Assembly (NCBI GenBank): GCA_024516035.1
Contig: CM044967.1
Span: forward strand, 2,326,383-2,390,382
Reading direction: 5' to 3'
From: Bactericera cockerelli
Taxonomy: Eukaryota > Arthropoda > Insecta > Hemiptera > Triozidae
DNA length: 64,000 nt
Shown here: piece after piece, positions 31,708-42,254 of the stretch
Layout: the number at the start of each line of letters is the position of its first letter
Position numbering within the stretch: position 1 is the first letter of the stretch
Position numbers and translations under genes: made by a program
Notes under the pieces: model-generated
What the model saw: only the letters and a program-made list of their open reading frames with translations
What the model was told of the DNA's origin: nothing
Database searches by the model: none

Positions 31708-32060
31708 CCTTCGTGGCGTAACGGTTGTGACTACTGCCCGTAGTCCAGAGATCCTGAGTTCGATCCCCGGTCGGAGCAGATTTTTCACACAGATAATTCT
31801 GTTCCCTCCGTACATGTAAGGCTGGCATTTCCTGCCCTACCCAGGCTGGGTGAGGTTAATGTGGGTAGCTGGTGCGATTCCCAGCAAATGGAGGGTAAAA
31901 TCCCGGTCCTAATCCAGGACGTTAAATCAAATAGAATCGTTGGCGTTAGGAAGGGCATCCAGCCGTAAAAAAATGTGCCAAAACCAACCAACTTCAACCA
32001 TGAGGTTGAACAACGTCGACCCTGCTCAAGCGGGATAAGACAGAGTAAAAGAAGAAGGTA
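31708..32060 (+). mobile_element. S5 SINE, full-length copy
   Basis: tRNA-like head CGTGGCGTAACGGTTGTGAC with B-box GAGTTCGATCCCCGG. Then CAGATTTTTCACACAGATAA, the shared body CTACCCAGGCTGGGTGAGG...GGAGGGTAAAATCCCGGTCC, TTGGCGTTAGGAAGGGCATC and CAACCATGAGGTTGAAC, with a GAAGAAGG end. At about 350 bp it is the longest SINE type here. Confidence 0.9.
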
Positions 32061-32186
32061 TAAGAAATTGATCTGCTAGTTTTGTTTTTTGATAATATAT
32101 CTAGTATGTTTTTTGATACCTTATGCTCATATTGGCATTGATCTAATTCGGTTAACTCATGTTTATTATCACAGATATAATAATAT

Positions 32187-32394
32187 AATATAAAATCGCC
32201 TGATTTACGAGTATACTGCCCGATTAAGACTATTAAGTCCCATTATTCCAGCAGTAAGCCTAAGACGTATAATTATGTGGTAAAAATCCCAAATGGGAGG
32301 ATAACTTGTCATGTCCCGGCTGGGTTTCGAACCCGCGACCTCTGGAATCTTTGGATTCACAGAGTGCCGCCTTTACCACTAAGCTACCGGGACA
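32187..32394 (-). mobile_element. S1 SINE, full-length copy
   Basis: Minus strand: CTGTCCCGGTAGCTTAGTGG, AGAGTGCCGC-type D/anticodon region inverse, B-box GCGGGTTCGAAACCC, body to CGGGCAGTATACTCGTAAATC. Tail TATTATATTATTATAT. Confidence 0.9.
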
Positions 32395-32399
32395 GACTA

Positions 32400-33130
32400 C
32401 CGGGATATACATTATGGTTTCAAGTGTATAACCATTTCAAGTGCATATCTTATTTAGAGTATATTTTCAGAAAAAAGTTCTTTGCATGATTTTTTTTTAT
32501 TATTAAAAATAACTCTTATTTTCTTTTATAATTTTAAATATTCTATTATGTTCACTATTTAAGCCCACTGTATTACACAACACAAAAACGAGTCCCCAAA
32601 TGCAAAGTAAAAGGTTTTTTTTAATTTATTGTGTGTACAAAATGTTTTTTCTATTTTAACCTGAGACTCTGTTCATCTTATATTATAAAATGATTCGTTT
32701 ATGTGTGTGTGTATGTGTGTGTTGTGAAATGTGTATGTTTATTTTTTTATAAATCGAGAACCGCAAGTCGGATTGAGATAAAATTTCGTATGGGTTAACC
32801 ATGACTGGCTCTCTTCTGATAAAACTTTCTCAATTGTAATGGAAAGTCGTGTGATTTTCTCTTCTATCCAGGTTTGACTGCACATAAACTAACTAGCAGA
32901 CTAGCTCAATGCTGTCGTTTTATTGCAGCAAAAGCTTTTTTTGGCTTGAGGTACACATCCCTTGGGCAAACAGAAAAATCTTCTAACAGGGTCAGTAAAT
33001 AATAGTAGCTTTTCGATATTTTCATCTTGAGAGACTGTCAGAACGATTCGGCGTAGCTTATGTTGCTACAACAACAGGAGAAAAATACTTTGTAGGACTC
33101 TAGTAGGTACACCTAACGTAGTCGCTATTT
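32400..33130. other. Gene-free stretch
   Basis: A TG microsatellite at 32702-32730, then a diverged fragment of the GGAAAGTCGTGTGATTTTC repeat (32815-32870). Nothing else recognised. Confidence 0.4.
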
Positions 33131-33289
33131 ATTATTATCATTAAAGATGAGTGTTTCACAGTCTTCTTTATTTCATAGCCATGAAACAGGAGCTACTGTA
33201 GACGCTTGTGGTCTGTGTTGTAGCCTGCCCATTCCGTAGTATGCCTCCCCTCTGACGGGCGAGAAGTGACACGATACTTACAAAACAAC

Positions 33290-33392
33290 TTTAACAAAAT
33301 TTTGAACACAATTTTTAGTCGGCGCGGTTCGAACCCGGGACATGCCGCATGGCAAGCGAGTGCTTAACCACTGAGCTATTCGTGCTATGAGA
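33290..33392 (-). mobile_element. S9 SINE with tRNA-Gly-like head
   Basis: The minus strand begins GCACGAATAGCTCAGTGGTT, has a CTTGCCATG anticodon-loop-like segment (GCC) and B-box GGGTTCGAACCGC, and continues into CTAAAAATTGTGTTCAAAATT. A degraded relative is at 58285-58335. Unpaired acceptor ends argue against a working tRNA. Confidence 0.7.
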
Positions 33393-33434
33393 AACCTTCT
33401 TTAGTAATTTGGTATTAGCAATGAGAAGACCATT

Positions 33435-33660
33435 GTTAAAGTATTTATTAGACAACAAAAATGTGCACAGCACAGTTAACAATTACAAAGAAAAGAAAAA
33501 ATGTAAACTTGTAAACAATAAAAGGAATAGATAAATACATACCTTACACACATTTCTGGGTGAAATAGTAGTATACTCCACCCTTGTAAGAAATAAATAA
33601 ATAAATGTCCAAACTAAAGGACGAGGTAATTGCCTGAGGCAATCTCTTCCACACAACCAT
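33435..33660 (-). mobile_element. S8-related retroelement copy
   Basis: Minus strand: GTTGTGTGGAAGAGATTGCC, CCTCGTCCTTTAGTTTGGACAT and an AT-rich body. It is more diverged than other S8 copies. Confidence 0.7.
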
Positions 33661-33718
33661 TGTGTCTATGAGATACAAGATACAATAAAATACTCTGTTT
33701 ATCCTGCAAGAATCAGCT

Positions 33719-33872
33719 TTAGAGCCAAATTATGAAACAGGATTAAAAGTTAAGATAAGCCAGACACGTCCTTAAGTCGAAATTTCAACCAATCACAGCA
33801 AACTATAGCCCGAGTTAAGGGATAGTGTCCACTTAGAATAAATTTAATCCTGTTTTATAATCCGGCTCTTAG
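33719..33872. mobile_element. MITE with GAGCCAAATTATGAAACAGG ends
   Basis: AGAGCCAAATTATGAAACAGGATTAAA is mirrored by TTTAATCCTGTTTTATAATCCGGCTCT. Related single ends occur at 4920-4960, 28640-28670 and 62560-62680. Confidence 0.75.
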
Positions 33873-33975
33873 ACGCAATCTTGCCTGGAAGGTAGGATTT
33901 TCACCCACTAAAATCACACCTTCTTTCAGAGTCTTTTCTGAAGAGGAAAGATATAAGGAGCCCCATTACTGGCAA

Positions 33976-34152
33976 GAGAAGTCACCTTGGCCGAGTGAGT
34001 TAGCGCACGGTGACCTGGGTTCGATCCCCAGCGGGGCAGGATTTTTCTGCTCTGTACTTGGGCGTTCGGGGTCCACTCATACCTCGTGAGGAAAAATTAG
34101 TGGCTACTATAATGTGAGCAGCGACCAGTGGCGGAATTATAGGCAACAAACA
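33976..34152 (+). mobile_element. S3 SINE copy
   Basis: GTCACCTTGGCCGAGTGAGTT, GGGTTCGATCCCCAGCGGGGC, then TGTACTTGGGCGTTCGGGGTCC and GCAGCGACCAGTGGCGGAA. Here the head is shortened, without the TTGCTCGCACGG-region duplication seen at 50331. Confidence 0.85.
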
Positions 34153-35704
34153 AGATATCGTAAATTAAATTGGCATGGATCATTAACTTTTTTAATATAC
34201 GTATATGAGTTGCTAATTCCCAAATTTTAGTTGTTTATATAATTTAGTTGTATTTTTTTTTTGTATTTTTCCAACTTCTTTGTTTCCTGTAATCAAGGGT
34301 GGTGTGAAAGAAAATGCCGAAGGCACTACCACCCTTGATCAGGCTTTATTTATATTTATTTCATAACTTATTATTATGTTTATTGTATATAAAGACTTTC
34401 TGAATAATGCTTGCTCCAATTGTTTACTTCATTATTTTGTCTTATTATTCATGATAGAATCGTCAAAAACATATTCCCCACTTAGCAATATAGTTAAAAT
34501 ACATATGAGAAAAGAAAAAGAGTTGGACAAGAGAGTAAAAATACTTGTTTATATTTATTTTAAAATTAGACAATTTATTAGTTAAACAATATAAACATAT
34601 TTTATAATAAAATACTGTAAAATAAAATAATAATAGAAAGGAAAAAGGAGAAGAAAAATGGGGGGAAAAATTATGTGGCACTGCAAAATAATAGCATGAA
34701 GTAATTGTTTTTTAAAAATGTATTATGTAATTTTAGAATTATGTTTAAATAACCTGCATCCCAACCTTAGCTTCTACACAACTTTTTGAATGTCTTTTAT
34801 CTATATCACTCATTTCAAATTTTATAATATTTAAAATTAACCAATAATATGTATATTATAAGGTATAAATTATTAGCTGTAGATTCTATGTTTGAAGCTT
34901 CCTCTTTTTTTGATTCTAATAAAAAAAAATAATAATAAAATACTGGGTGTAATACCTTGTGCCAGTGCTGGAGTGGGCTGAGTTGTTGGATGAGGTGTGT
35001 GTCTTTACTATAATTATGAAACAAGTTGGATCAAGTTTTATTTACAAATGACATAGAATATATATACATACATAGATATTAAAATTAAGAAAACAAAACT
35101 TGATCAAGGGCGGTGCTAATGCCAACGGCATTCTCTTCCGTAACACCCTTTGGGAGACGACGAAGTAGAGAGGGAGGAATACATCCCTCCAGTCGGTCGA
35201 CTATAGTCTTTGGGAGACGGATTAGTCGGCTGACTAGGAGAGAATTTATTTATTTAGAATGTTTTTTTAATCAATATTTTTTAATCAATATTACCTAAAA
35301 CAAAAAAACATAAGCAACTTTGTTCAAGTAGTTTTTCATAATTATAAATTAATAATTAATGATTATTGTAAGTATGATAAAACTATGAATAAATGAGGAG
35401 GGAGATTCATTTTACAATAATTGACCCTACAAAAAGAAAAAAACTTAAAGTTACACAAATAAACATAAAATACAAAATAAAACTTAAACTAAGTAAATGT
35501 CAACAATTGAAGTGGAGAAGTTAGCATTAGCTTAGAGGTAATTATACTCATTGTTATATACTTTAATTAAAACATATAGCTTTAATTAAATAAAATAAAT
35601 ATATTTCAAATTTAAAATTAGACCAAGCTCACTAAACTCACCTCAGCTAACTAAACAGGAAATGTAAAATAAAATAAAAAGTAATATTTGTTGAAAAATT
35701 GAAA

Positions 35705-35895
35705 TATTATATTATTATTATACAACACTTTATTAGGTATAAATGGACATTATGTACATACAAATAATTAATTTAACAATGAAAAAAATGGAAACAATAT
35801 ATACAATGAAAATGAAAAAGAATAAAAAATATATAAAAACATAAGTCCTAACTAAAGGGCGGGGTTATTGCCTATGGCAATCTCTTCCACCCAAC
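35705..35895 (-). mobile_element. S8 retroelement copy
   Basis: Minus strand: GGTTGGGTGGAAGAGATTGCC, CCCGCCCTTTAGTTAGGACT, AT-rich body and an AATAATAATAATATAAT tail. Confidence 0.85.
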
Positions 35896-36135
35896 CCTTA
35901 TATGTTTTTCTTCTTTCTGTGATGATTATCTCATCATAACAGGTTTTAATCATATTCGCTAGAACCAAACCCCCAACCCCCTCTTTCAGTTTCGCAAAGC
36001 GAATCAATCATTTTAAATTTCGGTTTTATATATTTCTCCATTATTAGTTGTGCAATTCTATCTCCCTTTATGATGAGATAATCTTCATTACTAAAATTAT
36101 ATAATAAGACCATAATAATGCCTCTATAATCAGGG

Positions 36136-36303
36136 TTATTTATTTATTTATTATATTTTTTTGTACAAATTATACATCAAAATTGTATGTGTACAACGTC
36201 AAGCTTAAAATTAACTAAAATATATAAAAATAATGATGATAATAATAAAATATTTGCAGAAAGAGTTAGAAGAATAAGTGGGGGAGTAGGAGGGAATAAT
36301 GAT
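36136..36303 (-). mobile_element. Short retroinsert inside dUTPase motif III
   Basis: A 168-bp insert with a TAAATAAATAAATA tail (minus strand), flanked by ACCC, separates GTTATAGACCC from CCCTGATTATAGAGG. Confidence 0.6.
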
Positions 36304-36526
36304 GGGTCTATAACACTCGCTCCAACTTCTATGAATAAGTTTTATCGATATCACCCTTTTTCAAATTTTATAATATTTAAAATTAACCAATAATATGTAT
36401 ATTATAAGGTATAAATTATTTGCTGTAGATTCTATGGTTGAAGCTTCCTCTTTTTTTGATTCTTATAGTCTGACATTTTATTTATGTTAAAAACTTATCA
36501 ATTTATATCGGAATTCATCATCATCA

Positions 36527-36626
36527 TCATCATAGGGTGGCGTCATCGTGAACGATGATAGTCAGACAGTGGAGAAATGACTCAGCACTTCTACCACTGT
36601 CTTTACAAGGAGGATAATAATTGACA
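36527..36626 (+). mobile_element. S7 repeat copy
   Basis: CATCATCATAGGGTGGCGTC to CTTTACAAGGAGGATAATAATTGACA. Breaks the dUTPase-like frame exactly after the codon for the Arg of GRIAPR. Confidence 0.8.
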
Positions 36627-37016
36627 TCTAGGTGCGATTCGTCCATCTACTCCTTTAGGTAACTGGATTGCAATATCGATTGGGATTAACCTCTTACATT
36701 TGGCTGGAATTAGGACGCCTTCTGGAGCTACCATTTCGAGTCCTGCAGCATCCGGACTTCCAATCGTTGGTTCATAAGTCTTAATTTTATAAGAACTTAA
36801 TTCTTTAATTAATGTTACCTAAAACAAAAAAACATAAAATCATAAAAATAAAAAAAAGATAAAAAACAGAAAAACAAAAAAAAATCATATAATATAAGAT
36901 TATTATAAATTAATAATTAATGATTATTGTAAGTATGATAAAACTATGAATAAATGAGGAGGGAGATTCATAGATAACTATAACCGTGCTATAATAATTA
37001 AAAAATATAACATAAC

Positions 37017-37165
37017 TTATTCTATATCTTCAAATTTTTCATAACAATGTAAATCATTAACTATTAACCCAAAAATATCTTCGAATCTAATTTCTTTTTC
37101 CTCATCTTCTTCAACTATAGCTTCTGCACAACTTTTTGAATATGTTTTATCTATATCACCCTTTT
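37017..37165 (-). pseudogene. Unidentified acidic ORF fragment
   Basis: The minus strand is open to a TAA at 37017-37019 and encodes a very acidic segment (EEDEEKEIRFEDIF, then DLHCYEKFEDIE). It lies about 200 bp upstream, in reading direction, of the dUTPase-like fragment. A second, shorter version of its start is at 34745-34795 (SKSCVEA). It resembles coding sequence by composition only; I do not recognise the family. Confidence 0.35.
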
Positions 37166-37324
37166 TCAAATTTTATAATATTTAAAATTAACCAATAATA
37201 TGTATATTATAAGGTATAAATTATTAGCTGTAGATTCTATGGTTGAAGCTTCCTCTTTTTTTGATTCTTATAGTCTGACATTTTATTTATGTTAAAAACT
37301 AATCAATTTACATTGGAATTCATC

Positions 37325-37495
37325 ATCATCATAGGGTGGCGTCATCGTGAACGATGGTAGCCAGACAGTGGAGAAATGACTCAGCACTTCTACCACTGTC
37401 TTTACAAGGAGGATAATAATTGACAAGGGCCCCCAGAACCAAGCTAATGCTGGTCTACTCGCTGTTTATAGTCCCCCAGCCAGCAGACACTGGCA
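37325..37495 (+). mobile_element. S7 repeat copy with one minisatellite-type unit
   Basis: CATCATAGGGTGGCGTCATC through GGGCCCCCAGAACCAAGC and GTCTACTCGCTGTTTATAGTCC. It shows the unexpanded ancestor of the arrays at 18425 and 19985. Confidence 0.8.
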
Positions 37496-37593
37496 TTAAC
37501 AGAATAAAATAATTTTGGGGAGAATATGTTTCACTGACTCACTGATTGATTTAACTGAATAACTGATCACTGTATTTAAGTAATAGGTATAAT

Positions 37594-37652
37594 AACCGAC
37601 CTCAGACCTAAGGCGACGGCCCTGTAACCTGGAGGTCGGTGGTTCAAGTCGC
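37594..37652 (+). mobile_element. S2 SINE, head fragment
   Basis: ACCGACCTCAG...CTAAGGCGACGGCC...GGTCGGTGGTTCAAGTC, with an internal 10-bp deletion and no body. Confidence 0.7.
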
Positions 37653-37778
37653 GGGAAATAAAATCTTTCCAATGTTTTTGTAAAGGATAAAAAGACAAAC
37701 TCTGATTGACATGGTTCAGGGGGCCCTTGTTAATAATCAGCCCCCCAGTAAGAAATCAATTATTAAAAAAAAACCACT

Positions 37779-37912
37779 TGGTTACTGACCCGGAGGTTGT
37801 GGGTTTGAATCCCGGCCGGAGTGGAAAATTCTCCGCTTCCGGAATGGCATGGATGTAAAGGTAAAGTGCCCTGAAGTAATGCGATATTGGTTCTGGGGTA
37901 CAATTACCTTGA
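37779..37912 (+). mobile_element. S4 SINE copy
   Basis: GGTTACTGACCCGGAGGTTG, GGGTTTGAATCCCGGCCGG, a shortened CCGCTTCCGGAATGGCATGG and AAGTGCCCTGAAGTAATGCG. The first part of the head is missing. Confidence 0.8.
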
Positions 37913-37989
37913 GAAAAAAATCTATTATTAAGTATAATGCTGCACTATTGAATTTGGCAACCATCGAAATCGACGAGGCTACACAATAA

Positions 37990-39000
37990 TGATGATGAAC
38001 CCTACTCTACACAACGAGGCATTGCCGTACATCTTTTCGGCCCTGAATTCAGAGCCAACAATATTATAAAAGTCAAATTTATCAAAACACTATTTAATAA
38101 GATCAACCACTCAACCATGTTAGTTGACTATCAAATAAATGATACCTCGAGCAATAATAAATTAATCAAATGCACAGGCCAATTTTGATGATTTCTTATA
38201 GGTAAATTGCAACAATTAAAATATTAAAATTTCATAATGAAATAAGGTTTCATTATTTGTTTAGTGAAAATTTGATAATAAAATCCAGTCAGTAAAGTAA
38301 ATTGCATCAAATAAAATTTTAAAAATTAAAGATGAAATAAGGTTTTATTATTTGTTTAATGAAAATTTGATGATAAAATTCGGTCACACTTAAAATAAAC
38401 CTTACTTACCATAATTGAAAAGAAAAGCACCGACTTTTCAAGTCAGGAAAATTATTCAATTAATTGCAAAAAATACTCAAAATTTTCTTTTTAATTTACA
38501 ACTTAACACTTTTCTTTCACTCCACACACTGAAATGCTATTTTCTATATAATTTTTTTTTAACAATTTTCTTGCAAGATTTTTTTTGTTGTTTGAAAAAT
38601 GGGGTTTGTCGAAAATTAATTTATTTTCAATTTTGCCAGCTGGGATGATGAATGGCAAATAATATGCATTAGGACTTTTGCCTGGACAATTCTCCAGCTC
38701 TCTCTCTTTCTGTCTCTTTCTCTCTATCTCTGTCTCTCTTTCATGTAACACAACACTTGAAAGTAAGGTAAATCTGCCTGCACTTGCATTTTGATATTTT
38801 GCAACAAAAAAAAAAAAACCACTAAAAGGAGAGAGAAAAATCAACTTCCCCTCCCGATCAGACCAATTCCAGGCAGAATCGGAACTGAGAAAGTGCATTT
38901 GGGCCCTGGAGGGGGAACAGGCTAGTAGAAATCAAAAACGTTACCCCTCCAGAACTCAGAATTCACGAGAGAAGAACCCTCTTCGGAACATAAACTCCTA
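37990..39000. other. Gene-free stretch
   Basis: AT-rich sequence with a roughly 110-bp direct repeat (38210-38290 and 38305-38385, both with AAATAAGGTTT.ATTATTTGTTTA.TGAAAATTTGAT), then a CT-rich tract at 38690-38745 and less AT-rich unique sequence after 38820. Confidence 0.4.
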
Positions 39001-39490
39001 GCACCAAAGTGTGAGCTAAGATGACGTTTTGGTGCATGCCGATTTTGAGTCAAAGACGTTGATCAGCGAGCGTTCGATTAACTTTTCACAAGATTGAAAC
39101 AAAGACTCGGGACAAGCATGTTTGCGTTGAGTAAGGTAATGGTGGGAAGAGTTCACTATTGAGTGAGGTCATGGTTTGAGGGAAAGCCACGTCCCAGACC
39201 TAGCGCAAGGGAACCCTCGTTGTGATGTGGACTCGTCGAGACTAGACTGCAGTTGCATCCTATATTTCCGTGACGTCACACGTCGACGTCATCAATAGAC
39301 GAAAGATGGCTCCTCCCTTCTATCTATTTTGTGTCGAAAATCATGGCATTCGTGGCAGAATGGCCAAATTATCGGGAAAAAAACCGAGGCCACACATCGC
39401 GAGTACAATGGAAACATCTGACTCGGGGTCGTTGAACTCGGGTCATTGACTTCAGCACGCGGAACATGCAGCCGACGAGAAACTTATTTC
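39000..39490. promoter_or_regulatory. Candidate promoter or first noncoding exon region
   Basis: The longest repeat-free, GC-balanced stretch between the Popeye and carrier genes. It has a perfect CRE-type palindrome TGACGTCA at about 39271 and a second TGACGTC-type half (CGACGTCATC) 14 bp away. On the minus strand the CRE is followed by AAATATAGGATG and then GCAGTC-type initiator sequence. The Popeye gene needs an upstream noncoding exon on this strand. The link is inference. Confidence 0.3.
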
Positions 39491-39994
39491 TGCCTGTGAC
39501 GCGAAACATTTCCCAGAAAATTATTGTATTTTTCGAATGAAATTTTCAGTTTTTTAAAAATAGAATCCCGAATAAATCGAGAAAAAATAAGAAATATGGA
39601 TAGTTAAAAAATTATATACTAGAATAAAAAATAAATAAAAAGCAAGTAGAAGTACCTGAATTAATTTTATATTTCAAACAATGCCTTAATATCATTTCCA
39701 GTCTGAAATAATTTGTGCGAGCAACGTAAGTACAGACGCAATCTTTTATTTGTTGAGGTAGGTCTAATAATTTTTTCAACTTTTCTTTGTACCAGAGCCT
39801 ACGACTAAATGGTAGGAAATATTTTTCGGGGAATATTTTTGATTAATAGCCTGACAACATTGCATGATTTTACGTAATTTTAATTTGAATTGTTTCTGCA
39901 TAACATCGAGTTTGAACCAGGGGACCGGGCTTCGAGCCCAGGTTGTGTAAAAATTGTCGCAGTATAGAATTAGACCTCTCGACCATAGAGGAAT

Positions 39995-40080
39995 TTGAAT
40001 TCCGTGGTGAAGTGGTTAACACCTTTGTCTCCTTATCCGAAGGTTCAGGGTTCGAATACCTCGCCGGAACAGAATTCTCC
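39995..40080 (+). mobile_element. tRNA-like SINE head of a further family
   Basis: CCGTGGTGAAGTGGTTAACACC, then CTTATCCGAAGGTTCAGGG and B-box GGGTTCGAATACC. It is followed by repeated CCTCTTTAAAA-type sequence. No intact acceptor stem. Confidence 0.6.
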
Positions 40081-40257
40081 TCTTAAACAGCATATTTCCT
40101 CTATTAAAATAGCAATTGCCTTTATAATAAATACAAAATTTCCTCTTTAAAAGAGCAATCTCCTCAATTAAAATTGAAAATTTCCAGTACTAAAACAGTA
40201 TATCTGTAAGTATTTGTTTATCCTGGGAAGCAACCGTTTTTTTTTTTTTTTTTTTTT

Positions 40258-40480
40258 TTTACTTTCCGAGATTTTTTAACTTTCTATTACCTATAGGGTA
40301 GAGAAAGTATTGTTTTCGGTCGGTTTTTTTCGAAATTGAGCTGATAACATTTCTGGACAAATTAGACTCCTGATCCCAAAAAGTGGTTTTTATTTCTTTT
40401 AGTTACATTATTTTTTTACTTTGTGTCTGATTTATTTTTGGAACTTTTTATTGAAAAAAAAAACATTGTGGGTGATGTTC
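40258..40480 (+). repeat. Diverged copy of the 661-bp repeat
   Basis: ACTTTCTATTACCTATAGGG...GAGAAAGTATTGTTTTCG, ATTTCTGGACAAATTAGACTCC-type and AAAAAGTGGTTTT match the start of the unit at 25071 at lower identity. Confidence 0.55.
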
Positions 40481-40520
40481 ACACCAGTTTATTTCTCTTA
40501 TATCCAGATTTGTCTGTTAA

Positions 40521-40814
40521 CTCTTTGCGGCACGGTGGTCCCAAGGAGGACCACATAAAATGGACCCTTACTGCACGGGCCCTCCTGACTTGTTGTGCCC
40601 TGTGAAAGCTACGACAATGTCCGACTACAGCCGAAAACTTTTATCCAATAGGAAGAAGCTTGAGTTGTCCCTGGCTGAGTGAAGAGTGCTGAGACGATAC
40701 TAAAGACAGTTCTCATATGGACCACCGTGCAGTAAGGTACATTTTCCAAGTGGTCTTTCTGGGGACCACCGTGCCGGAAAGGTTATTCAAAAAAATCCGA
40801 GCTGTGCCGCAGAG
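40521..40814. mobile_element. TTAA-flanked MITE (piggyBac-like target)
   Basis: TTAA lies on both sides (40517-40520 and 40815-40818). Ends CTCTTTGCGGCAC and GTGCCGCAGAG are inverse apart from two bases. The interior has three palindromic GTGGTCC/GGACCAC modules (about 40532, 40716 and 40760). No transposase. Confidence 0.75.
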
Positions 40815-41039
40815 TTAAAGAGTTTATTTTCTTTTATGAAAAGCTCTAAAGTTGTCCTGGAAATCAACTAAATATACAGCTTTCTCAAATAAACAGCTTT
40901 CTTATATCCAAGTTCGACTTTATTTTGTATTTTTCCTATTAAAAAATAAATTAAAAAAATCAACATCATTACCATAACGTAGTCATAGATGTCACCGTGA
41001 AGAATGACAGTCAGACAGTGAAATAATCTAATGGCATTA

Positions 41040-41250
41040 CTAAGGGTTGGGTGGAAGAGATTGCCATAGGCAATAACCCCGCCCTTTAGTTAGGACATCT
41101 GTATATATTTTATCTGATAAAGTAAAAGATAAACAACATGTTTATCTTTTCTTCTCTTGTTCATATTGTACTAAATTTTGTATTTTAATTTTTATAACTA
41201 CTTGTTTGTACATATGTTCCATTGATGAAGAATTAAATAATAATAATATT
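41040..41250 (+). mobile_element. S8 retroelement copy
   Basis: GGTTGGGTGGAAGAGATTGCC, CCCGCCCTTTAGTTAGGACAT and a body to ATTAAATAATAATAAT. Preceded by an S7-like fragment (40960-41035). Confidence 0.8.
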
Positions 41251-41259
41251 AACTTTTTA

Positions 41260-41880
41260 GCCTCCCTAAGAAATGTGTTTGTGTTCGATTGCCCTTCCGA
41301 GAGCCCACCCTGTAAAGGGCTCCAATGATTTGTTTTTGTCTTTTGGCTTTTCAAGGCTGTCTAATGTCTCTTTAACGTCCCCCAGCCAGACATAAACACT
41401 AACTTCATTTCACTAATGTCAATGACATTTCTAACTTTTACCAACCTAGTAGGTATGTGTAATCTGTAATGTAAATGAAAATTTTACATAATATGGATTG
41501 ATAAGATGAGAAATAAGGGGATATAAAATTAAACTACCTATTATCCAAAAGGGAAAAAAAAAGAATATAATATTTTTACATTTTTACTATTTTAATTTAT
41601 TTATTTCCAAAATCACTATACTCTTTCACCCAGCTCAAGCTCTAAGCTTATTGGGTGTGAATACCTGATCTTTAATTAATTTTATACAACATACATAATA
41701 TACGTAAATTACTCAGTCCATAATAATGTAAAACTATACTTACTTTAAATACCTTTATCATTATTATCTTATTCATCCTTAAAAATTGTACCCTGTAATA
41801 TTATAACTACTTATTGTGTGAATTGTTAAAATGTTTATTAGAAAAATAAAGTTGAAATAAATAAATAAAAATAAATTCTT
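41260..41880. other. Gene-free AT-rich stretch
   Basis: Contains CAAGGCTGTCTAATGTCTCTTTAACGTCC (41350), repeated at 42090, and otherwise no recognised feature. Confidence 0.4.
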
Positions 41881-41888
41881 TATTGAAT

Positions 41889-42075
41889 ACTAGCGGGTTA
41901 CACCCGCCGCTTCGCCAGCCCATCAGATACACACACACAACACAAAACACACACCACACACTCACACACGCCACATACACACATCACACCACATACACAC
42001 ATCACACACACACTCACTAGACAGACACACACACCACACAGACACACACCACTCAGACACACACACAACGCCAAC
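41889..42075 (+). mobile_element. RTE-like element, second copy (truncated)
   Basis: ACTAGCGGGTTACACCCGCCGCTTCGCCAGCCCATCA is identical in order to the start at 20431, followed by CA-rich sequence, then truncated. Confidence 0.7.
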
Positions 42076-42254
42076 CCTGATATAAAGGGCACTTACAAGG
42101 CTGTCTGTTTAACGTCCTCCACCGATACGTTGAACTTTTTTTTTTGTAAAAAAATATTTTCCCATCAGTCTTCATAAAAAATTTTCCTTGGTCTTTTTCT
42201 ACACTGTTTCTTAAAAGCATTAGGTTTAGTATTTTTATTTGTTTTTGAAAGGTA

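Larger units (their letters stand above)
35946..36818 (-). pseudogene. Broken dUTPase-like gene, possibly of viral or mobile-element origin
   Basis: dUTPases hydrolyse dUTP to dUMP and carry five conserved motifs. On the minus strand three pieces carry them in order. 36818-36627 has SPDAAGLEM (motif I) and GRIAPR (start of motif II), after an AG acceptor-like site. 36335-36304 has VGASVIDP (first half of motif III). 36135-35946 has PDYRGII (rest of motif III), KGDRIAQLI (motif IV) and TERGGWGFGSS (motif V), then stop. The first break is an insertion of S7 plus AT-rich repeat sequence. The second, inside motif III, is an insert ending in an AATAAATAAATA tail, with ACCC on both sides. The gene is dead as drawn. 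No dUTPase exon is otherwise present. Motif V ends atypically, and the AT-rich neighbourhood lacks host-like exons, so a viral or transposon source is possible; a decayed cellular copy is the alternative. Confidence 0.75.
34795..37320. repeat. Triplicated AT-rich segment
   Basis: A roughly 130-bp segment (TTTTATAATATTTAAAATTAACC...TTAGCTGTAGATTCTATG...GAAGCTTCCTC) occurs at 34795-34920, 36335-36475 and 37145-37270, all in the same orientation. A second shared block (TTACCTAAAACAAAAAAACATAA to GAGGAGGGAGATTCAT) is at 35288-35412 and 36813-36972. The region is a set of rearranged duplicates around the dUTPase fragments. Confidence 0.75.

Noticed and set aside
36620..36626. dUTPase motif II continuing as CQL
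   Set aside because: The bases after the Arg codon are the end of the S7 repeat (TGTCAATTATTA), seen also at other S7 copies, so these residues are not part of the dUTPase.
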